Positions 13,883 through 18,710 of a stretch of 18,710 bases of DNA are shown in pieces; positions within the stretch are counted from its first letter, which is position 1; each line of letters starts with the position of its first letter. The translations under genes and the position numbers were made by a program. Origin of the DNA: Treponema sp. (GTDB lineage: Bacteria > Spirochaetota > Spirochaetia > Treponematales > Breznakiellaceae); assembly GCA_031270205.1 (NCBI GenBank), contig JAISYA010000236.1, positions 1 to 18,710 on the forward strand, read 5' to 3'. A model generated the notes under the pieces. That model did not search any database. It was not told the DNA's origin and saw only the letters and a list, made by a program, of their open reading frames with translations.

Positions 13883-16204
13883 CTATTCCTTTGATTTGAT
13901 AAAAGCCCCGATTTTGGAGTCCTGGAATTTAATGTGGTTGATCAGCCACTCGCCGACTTTATGCCGTACTTCCCTGATTGTGTCGGCGCTGCTTCCAAGT
14001 TTATCCAGCTGCCCGGCCATTTGTATAACGTCGCTTTTGAAGGTCTCGTGGATATGGCGGTGGTTTTCGAAATCCGGAAACCCGCACTGTTTCTGTATTT
14101 CTTCTTCGTCGGCAAAATGGGTCGCCGTATAACTAACCAGAAAATTCAGGGCCTTTTCAAGTTCCTCCGCGCCTTTCCCCATTTCAATGGCGTCGATTAA
14201 ACTGTTGAGCGCGATAAAAAGCTGCCGGTGCTGCTCGTCGATTTTTTCAACCCCGATAGCCAGGGAGTCGTCCCACAGATAATGCTTGTCCTGCAGCACA
14301 AAATCAGAGATCGCTTTCCGGAGTACTTCGATATTATTTTTATTTTTAACGCTTATGCGGTTAATATGATCGACCGAATCATTGACTTCCCCGGTACGGT
14401 TTGCCATTTCGTTCATGCTGCCGGTGATTTCCGCCGTCGCGCTTCTCAGGTTTTCTCCCTCGCTGGTAATTTCGCGGCTTTCGTGCTGCATCTCCCCGGA
14501 ACTGCTTTTGACGATCCTGGTTATCTCGGTGAGCTTTTGCATGGATTCCAGAATCCGCCGGCTGCCGGCGCTCTGTTCTTCCATCGCGCCGCGAATCTGA
14601 TCCTCCTGATTCGACACGGTCTTTACCCCGCTGTCAATCGCCCCGAATTTATCCAGCACTTCCCCGGTGGACACGGAAATTTTTGCCATCGCGTCACGTA
14701 TCTTTTTGAGCACGGTACTGATGGTTTTCGACTGCTTTCCTGAGGATTCCGCAAGCTTTCTGATTTCATCTGCTACCACGGCAAAGCCCCTTCCCGATTC
14801 CCCGGCATGGGCGGCCTCAATGGCGGCGTTCATGGAAAGCAGATTGGTCTGGCTTGCGATGTTTTGCAGCACGGCGTTAATTTCAAGCAGCCCCTCCGAT
14901 TCCCTGGCCACTTCCTGCATGTCCGCCGCCACCGCCTCCAGGCCGCTGCGCCCCACTTCCGAAGCCTCGGCAAGGTGCATAACGTTCTCGGAATTGATCC
15001 GGCTGATGTGCGTAACCGAATCAATATTGGCGAGCATTTCCTCAATGGCCGATGAGGATTGGGAGACGCTTTCCGTTTGGGTATCTATCTCGGCGATGAG
15101 TTTTTCGATATTGCCGCTGATCCGCGCTACCGCGGCGGTGGCGGCGGCCACCGAATCCGCCTGTAGACCGACCTGCCGCTGCATGTGCTGAATGCCGCCG
15201 TTTATCTCGCGAATCGCTCCGGCGGTCCCCGCCATGTTTATCAAGAGGTCTTTGCCGATTTCGTCCACCGCCTCGGACCCGTTTTGAATGGCCACCACCA
15301 GACGCTTCAGCCGGTCCAGCGTCTGGTCAAAGCGGCCGGCCATCTCGCCGATTTCGTTTCCGGAACGCAGGCGTATCTGCTGGGAAATATCGCCCTCCCC
15401 CACCTTTTGCAGCACATCGCTTATTTTCTTCATGGGGCTGATGACCAGTGTTTTGATAAAAATAAAATTGAGGAGCGCCCCGGCCGCGAGCAAAACCAGC
15501 GCGGCCAAACCCTGGGTCAGCAGCAGGCGGCCCGGCGCGAAACCGGCAAATACGCCCGCGTTCAAAACGGCCAGGACCAAAACGGCGGCAAAAACCGGCA
15601 GTGTGGAAAGTACCGTCATCTTTGCCAGGAGGCTCCCTGAACGGGCCGCCGCTTTTTCCGGGGCGTACGGAGGCCCGGCGGCCTTTTCCCCGGGCGCCTT
15701 CGCCTCTGTTACCGGCGCGTCTTTCGCCGCCGGAGGCGCGGCGGGAGCAGGGGACGCCGGCGCTGCCGGTTCCGCAGAGGCGCCGGCCGCGAACATTTCC
15801 GGCGCTTTTACTTTCAGCTCCCTTGCCCAGCGGAAATCCTGACCCTTGATATGTTCGACAAGCCAGGCCCCGATCTTTTTCTGCACTTCGTTAACCAGGG
15901 TTTCGGAAGCGCCCTTCAAAATAAATTCATGGGAAAGGTCCCTAACCGCCCGCTTGAACGCCTCGTGGAATTGCTGGTGGCCTTCGATTCCGCTAAACCC
16001 GTACTTTTTGAGGAGCTGCTCCTCATCAAAAAAATGCTTAATCGTGTAATCCGAAAGAAAATGGAGGCTTTTTTTCAGCCCTTCCGCATCCGCGCCGTTT
16101 TCGCAGACCTCCATTAAATTGTTTATCGCCTCAAAAAGCTGCCGGTGCTGGGCATCCACCAGCCCGCAGCCGGTCAAAAAAGAGCCGTCCATCACATACC
16201 GCAT
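13883..16204 (-). CDS. Methyl-accepting chemotaxis protein with two bacteriohemerythrin domains
   Basis: 773 residues from the ATG at 16204 (GGGGG about 5 nt upstream; a GTG two codons earlier is possible). Domains in order: bacteriohemerythrin (about 10-130), Ala/Pro-rich linker (135-190), two membrane helices (about 194-220 and 226-252) joined by a very short loop, HAMP (252-305), MCP signalling coiled coil with its tip around 445-490 (IASQTNLLSMNAAIEAAHAG), and a second bacteriohemerythrin (about 643-770). Both hemerythrin domains keep all seven di-iron ligands: H20, H57, E61, H76, H80, H118, D123 and H659, H696, E700, H715, H719, H757, D762. There is no periplasmic sensor domain, so both sensors are in the cytoplasm. 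It should report oxygen or redox state to CheA/CheW. It is a single gene with a good promoter at 16299-16327. Confidence 0.93.
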   Translation of the reverse strand: MRYVMDGSFLTGCGLVDAQHRQLFEAINNLMEVCENGADAEGLKKSLHFLSDYTIKHFFDEEQLLKKYGFSGIEGHQQFHEAFKRAVRDLSHEFILKGASETLVNEVQKKIGAWLVEHIKGQDFRWARELKVKAPEMFAAGASAEPAAPASPAPAAPPAAKDAPVTEAKAPGEKAAGPPYAPEKAAARSGSLLAKMTVLSTLPVFAAVLVLAVLNAGVFAGFAPGRLLLTQGLAALVLLAAGALLNFIFIKTLVISPMKKISDVLQKVGEGDISQQIRLRSGNEIGEMAGRFDQTLDRLKRLVVAIQNGSEAVDEIGKDLLINMAGTAGAIREINGGIQHMQRQVGLQADSVAAATAAVARISGNIEKLIAEIDTQTESVSQSSSAIEEMLANIDSVTHISRINSENVMHLAEASEVGRSGLEAVAADMQEVARESEGLLEINAVLQNIASQTNLLSMNAAIEAAHAGESGRGFAVVADEIRKLAESSGKQSKTISTVLKKIRDAMAKISVSTGEVLDKFGAIDSGVKTVSNQEDQIRGAMEEQSAGSRRILESMQKLTEITRIVKSSSGEMQHESREITSEGENLRSATAEITGSMNEMANRTGEVNDSVDHINRISVKNKNNIEVLRKAISDFVLQDKHYLWDDSLAIGVEKIDEQHRQLFIALNSLIDAIEMGKGAEELEKALNFLVSYTATHFADEEEIQKQCGFPDFENHRHIHETFKSDVIQMAGQLDKLGSSADTIREVRHKVGEWLINHIKFQDSKIGAFIKSKE

Positions 16205-16298
16205 ATACACCCCCTGCCGGTGGGAAACCCCCGTCCGCGCCTCCTATTAAAAAGCACGCCTCACACGATACGAAACCCATTGATTTTGTATAGTAAGA

Positions 16299-16327
16299 AT
16301 AATAGTAGCAAATGAAGAAATTGCCAA
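16299..16327 (-). promoter_or_regulatory. Sigma-70 promoter of the chemoreceptor gene
   Basis: On the minus strand TTGGCA (16327-16322), a 17-nt spacer and TATTAT (16304-16299). The leader to the ATG would be about 88 nt. Confidence 0.6.
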
Positions 16328-16328
16328 G

Positions 16329-16369
16329 GGGGAGGGGGAAAGATGAGCCTCCGCCTCTTTCCCCTCCCC
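16329..16369. repeat. Purine/pyrimidine inverted repeat between divergent promoters
   Basis: GGGGAGGGGGAAAGA (16329-16343) and TCTTTCCCCTCCCC (16356-16369) pair over 14 bp with one bulged G and a 12-nt loop. The element starts just upstream of the chemoreceptor -35 and covers the region where the exoA -35 should be. Confidence 0.55.
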
Positions 16370-16381
16370 TGTTCCCCATTG

Positions 16382-16387
16382 TATACT
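16382..16387 (+). promoter_or_regulatory. -10 element of exoA, placed for a leaderless mRNA
   Basis: TATACT ends 7 nt before the exoA ATG (16395). There is no ribosome binding site between them, and no consensus -35 (TTCCCC at 17 nt). Confidence 0.45.
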
Positions 16388-16394
16388 CTCCCTT

Positions 16395-17171
16395 ATGAGA
16401 ATTATCTCCTGGAACGTGAACGGGATCAGGGCGGTGGAAAAGCGGGGGTTTGGCGCGTGGTTTGCCAAAGAAGCGCCCGACATACTCTGCCTGAACGAGA
16501 CGAAGGCCGATCCGGGGCAGCTTTCGCCGGAACTGGTGAACCCGCCGGTTGACGGGAAACCGTATGCGAGTTTCTGGGCCAGCGCCCAAAAGAAGGGCTA
16601 CTCCGGCGTGGCCATATACACCAGGGTGGAGCCGCTGGACGTGCGCCCCATGGGCAACGCCGTGTTTGACCATGAGGGCAGGACGCTGGAGGCGGAGTTT
16701 AGGGATTTTACCCTTATCGCGGCGTATTTTCCCAACTCCCAGGAAGGCGGCGCGCGGCTGGACTACAAGCTCGCTTTTTGCGGCGCCATACTGGAACGCT
16801 GCAATGCCCTGACGCGGCAGGGGCGGCGCTTTCTGCTCTGCGGGGATTTCAATATCGCCCACACGCCCATTGATCTGGCCCGGCCAAAAGAGAACGAGGA
16901 AAGTCCGGGCTACCTGCCTGAGGAACGCTCCTGGATGGACGAGTTTATTGCCGCAGGGCATGTGGACACGTTCCGCCGTTTGCATCCGGGTGAGGCCGGG
17001 CATTACACCTGGTGGTCTTACCGTACCAACGCGCGCGCGCGGAACGTGGGCTGGAGACTCGACTATCACTGTGTGGACAAAGACTTTTTTCCGAGCGTAC
17101 AATCTTCGATAATCAGGCCCGATGTGGAAGGCTCCGATCATTGCCCGGTGGAGATAGCGCTGCGGATATGA
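16395..17171 (+). CDS. exoA: Exodeoxyribonuclease III (AP endonuclease)
   Basis: 258 residues, normal for the ExoIII/ExoA family. It cuts DNA at abasic sites and removes 3' blocking groups in base excision repair. Motifs in order: ISWNVNGIRA (N7), LNETKA with the metal-binding Glu at E35, KKGYSGVAIYTR, TLIAAYFPNSQ, LCGDFNIAH, ERSWMDEFI, YTWWSYR, GWRLDYHCVD, and SDHCPVEI with the catalytic Asp-His pair. The N-terminal MRIISWNVNG is the family's true start, so the ATG is secure although no ribosome binding site precedes it. It is the first gene of a plus-strand operon with the rhomboid gene (ATGA overlap). Confidence 0.95.
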   Translation: MRIISWNVNGIRAVEKRGFGAWFAKEAPDILCLNETKADPGQLSPELVNPPVDGKPYASFWASAQKKGYSGVAIYTRVEPLDVRPMGNAVFDHEGRTLEAEFRDFTLIAAYFPNSQEGGARLDYKLAFCGAILERCNALTRQGRRFLLCGDFNIAHTPIDLARPKENEESPGYLPEERSWMDEFIAAGHVDTFRRLHPGEAGHYTWWSYRTNARARNVGWRLDYHCVDKDFFPSVQSSIIRPDVEGSDHCPVEIALRI

Positions 17172-17728
17172 GGATAAAATACAACGCGCCTACGGTACTC
17201 ACCTTCGCGCTCTTAAGCGCCCTGGTACTGGTCCTTTCAAGAAGCCTGCTGCCGGGGCTTGCCGAAGAATGGTTCATGGTTCCCGAAGGGAACTTTCATC
17301 CGGGCAGCCTGCGGAATTGGCTCAGCATCGTTACCCACACGATGGGACACGACTCCTGGCCGCACCTTATCGGTAACTTTTCGGTGATACTGCTGGTAGG
17401 CCCCATGCTGGAGGAAAGCTACGGCTCCCTTTCGCTCCTTTTAATGATGTCAATCACCGCCCTGGCGACCGGCCTGCTCAACGTGTTTCTGTTTCGCTCA
17501 AGCCTTATGGGCGCTTCCGGCGTGCTCTTTATGATGATCCTCCTCGCGTCGTTCACCAACTTTTCCCACGGCGAGATCCCCCTTACCTTTATCCTCGTGC
17601 TGATACTGTACCTGGGAGGCCAGCTGCTTGAATCGCTCCGCTCGGACAACATCTCCCAGTTCGCCCACATTGTCGGCGGGTTCTGCGGCAGCCTGTTCGG
17701 TTTCTTCCGCCCGCCCCGGAGGGCGTAG
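17168..17728 (+). CDS. Rhomboid-family intramembrane serine protease
   Basis: 186 residues with about six membrane helices. It cleaves membrane proteins within or near the bilayer. The catalytic serine is in GASG (S117), the catalytic histidine is H167 (FAHIVGG), and H66 and N70 in HLIGN provide the oxyanion region, so the active site looks complete. The ATG at 17168 overlaps the exoA stop (ATGA), implying coupled translation. A longer open frame starting inside exoA is an artefact. The gene ends at TAG (17726-17728). The same frame then stays open for 26 more codons through an 18-bp repeat to a TAA that overlaps the mscS start. The substrate is unknown. Confidence 0.88.
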   Translation: MRIKYNAPTVLTFALLSALVLVLSRSLLPGLAEEWFMVPEGNFHPGSLRNWLSIVTHTMGHDSWPHLIGNFSVILLVGPMLEESYGSLSLLLMMSITALATGLLNVFLFRSSLMGASGVLFMMILLASFTNFSHGEIPLTFILVLILYLGGQLLESLRSDNISQFAHIVGGFCGSLFGFFRPPRRA

Positions 17729-17749
17729 CGGCCCGCTTGCCGCCAAAGC

Positions 17750-17803
17750 GGCAATGATACGGAGGACGGCAATGATACGGAAGATGGCAATAATATGGAG
17801 AAA
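17750..17803 (+). repeat. Three tandem 18-bp repeats ahead of the mscS gene
   Basis: Units at 17750-17767, 17768-17785 and 17786-17803. The first two differ at two or three bases, the third is more diverged and contains the mscS ribosome binding site (GGAG). Unit length is a multiple of three and, in the rhomboid frame, reads GNDTED, GNDTED, GNNMEK. Confidence 0.85.
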
Positions 17804-17808
17804 TTATA

Positions 17809-18642
17809 ATGAAGAATGAGTTGTTGAATCTGTGGCAAAACCACTCGGGCGCGGTTATTGAGCTGGCGAAAGACGCGCTGGTCTCGGCCGCTATCATCAT
17901 AGCGGGCGTGGCCCTGTCCAGAGCCGCCCGGAAACTTATCGGGCGGGCCGTTGCCCGCGGCCTGTATATGGACGAGACCGTCGGCTCGCTTTTGCGCGCG
18001 GTCATCCGTTACGCGGTATTCATTATCTGCGTCATTATGATCCTCAACATCTTCGGGGTTAATACCGCGAGCCTCATCGCCCTTTTGGGCGCGGCGGGGG
18101 TGGCCGTCGGGCTTGCCCTGAAGGACACGCTGGGGAATATTGCCGCGGGGATCATCCTCCTGTTCTTGGGATCGTACCGCAGGGGGGACTATATTGAATG
18201 CGGTTCGTTCAGCGGCGCAGTGAAAGACATCAGCCTGTTTACGACGACGCTTGAAACCCCCGACGGCATTTTTATTTCCGCGCCCAATTCCTGCGTCTGG
18301 GGCAGCCCCCTCAAAAACTACACCCGCAACGGCAGGCGCCGGATGGAGCTTTCGGTATGCATAGCCTATTCGGACCCGGTGGATACCGCTTTCCAGGTAA
18401 TGCGGGACATTATCGCCGCCGAAAGCCGCTTTTTGAAAGACCCCGCGCCGCAGGTGATACTGCGGTCGCTGAACGACAGCTCGATAACCATCACGATCCG
18501 CGCCTGGGCTGCAAACCAGGTGTATTGGGATATTTACTGGGAACAGATGCGGAACATCAAGGCCAAAATTGAAGAAGCGGGCCTGCACATCCCGTTCCCG
18601 CAGCAGGACGTGCGCATCATTGCAAAGAGCAATGAGCAGTGA
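17809..18642 (+). CDS. mscS: Small-conductance mechanosensitive channel, MscS family
   Basis: 277 residues, close to E. coli MscS in length. It opens under membrane tension to release solutes on osmotic downshock. Three membrane helices (about 20-42, 62-83 and the pore helix) are followed by the beta domain. The pore helix is ALLGAAGVAVGLALKDTLGNIAAGI (near 87-111), with the alternating Gly/Ala packing of the family, then GSYRRGDYIE. The middle domain includes TLETPDGIFISAPNS and WGSPLKNYTRNGRRR, and the C-terminal alpha/beta domain ends near GLHIPFPQQDVRI. GGAG lies 8 nt before the ATG. It is third in the operon after the rhomboid gene. No terminator is visible downstream in the remaining bases. 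Confidence 0.93.
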   Translation: MKNELLNLWQNHSGAVIELAKDALVSAAIIIAGVALSRAARKLIGRAVARGLYMDETVGSLLRAVIRYAVFIICVIMILNIFGVNTASLIALLGAAGVAVGLALKDTLGNIAAGIILLFLGSYRRGDYIECGSFSGAVKDISLFTTTLETPDGIFISAPNSCVWGSPLKNYTRNGRRRMELSVCIAYSDPVDTAFQVMRDIIAAESRFLKDPAPQVILRSLNDSSITITIRAWAANQVYWDIYWEQMRNIKAKIEEAGLHIPFPQQDVRIIAKSNEQ

Positions 18643-18710
18643 GCAATTAGCAAAGAAAGAATAAAGAGCGGATTTATCGAGGGGGCGGAGAATGGGGAGT
18701 CCGCTATTGC
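18643..18710. other. Unassigned end of window
   Basis: Sixty-eight bases after mscS. The start has a degenerate GAGCAAT-type repetition running from the mscS stop. A purine-rich GGGGGCGGAG precedes an ATG at 18692 by only 2 nt, so I do not call a gene start there. Confidence 0.4.

Noticed and set aside
16131..17141. Long minus-strand open frame opposite exoA
   Set aside because: It is antisense to the well-conserved exoA and to the 5' end of the chemoreceptor region, has no family motif, and its composition is that of a shadow frame.
17750..17803. CRISPR-like array
   Set aside because: The 18-bp units are directly adjacent with no spacers, and no cas genes are present.
17419..18588. Minus-strand open frame of 389 codons opposite the rhomboid and mscS genes
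   Set aside because: The plus strand encodes two proteins with intact catalytic or pore motifs. The antisense product is highly charged and repetitive with no recognisable domain.
1..18710. Insertion sequences, integrases, toxin-antitoxin or defence genes
   Set aside because: I found no transposase, recombinase, nuclease-toxin or defence motifs in any plausible gene. All large frames are explained by housekeeping, transport, sensing or envelope functions.

Overview
The window looks like a chromosomal segment of a spirochaete, most likely a Treponema of the termite-gut or environmental type. This is inferred from gene content: a methyl-accepting chemotaxis protein with hemerythrin domains, a NusG-II/Gx pair, several spirochaete-style lipoproteins and an RbsABC-type sugar system. 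It also fits the fairly GC-rich coding sequence with GTG and TTG starts. There is no rRNA, tRNA, insertion sequence, phage gene or CRISPR array. Nearly all the DNA is accounted for by 17 protein genes (the first cut by the window edge) and short, signal-rich intergenic regions.

Layout. (1) 1-1225: the 5' end of a probable recA (minus) diverges from a thiamine diphosphokinase (plus), which faces an L-2-amino-thiazoline-4-carboxylate hydrolase-family gene (minus) across a 17-bp perfect inverted repeat. (2) 1203-2366: the hydrolase-family gene and a small lipoprotein of unknown function. (3) 2473-9800: a long minus-strand sugar operon. It runs from a strong promoter (about 9773-9800) through a substrate-binding lipoprotein, a double ABC ATPase, an RbsC-type permease, a parvulin-like lipoprotein, an UlaE-type L-xylulose-5-phosphate 3-epimerase and an FGGY sugar kinase. 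The last five genes abut or overlap, except for 12 bp between epimerase and kinase. The logic is import of a pentulose such as L-xylulose or a related sugar, phosphorylation, then 3-epimerisation to L-ribulose-5-phosphate. The 4-epimerase needed to reach D-xylulose-5-phosphate is not in the window. (4) 9855-11162: a THUMP-type 23S rRNA guanine-N2 methyltransferase with its own promoter and terminator. (5) 11190-13843: a three-gene overlapping operon with a NusG domain II protein, a Gx-family membrane protein that appears fused to an EcfT/CbiQ-like domain, and a membrane-anchored periplasmic binding protein. (6) 13883-16327: a chemoreceptor with a complete bacteriohemerythrin domain at each end. 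(7) 16382-18642: a plus-strand operon of exodeoxyribonuclease III, a rhomboid protease and a small MscS channel.

Nothing here is a clearly undescribed defence or mobile system. The most unusual items are the double-hemerythrin chemoreceptor, the Gx-EcfT-like fusion operon, the parvulin-like lipoprotein inside a sugar operon, the hairpin/promoter arrangement between the binding-protein and ATPase genes, two or three candidate leaderless genes (TATACT followed 6-7 nt later by ATG with no ribosome binding site), and an 18-bp repeat tract that continues the rhomboid reading frame past its TAG stop. All functional calls come from reading motifs by eye, with no database search.
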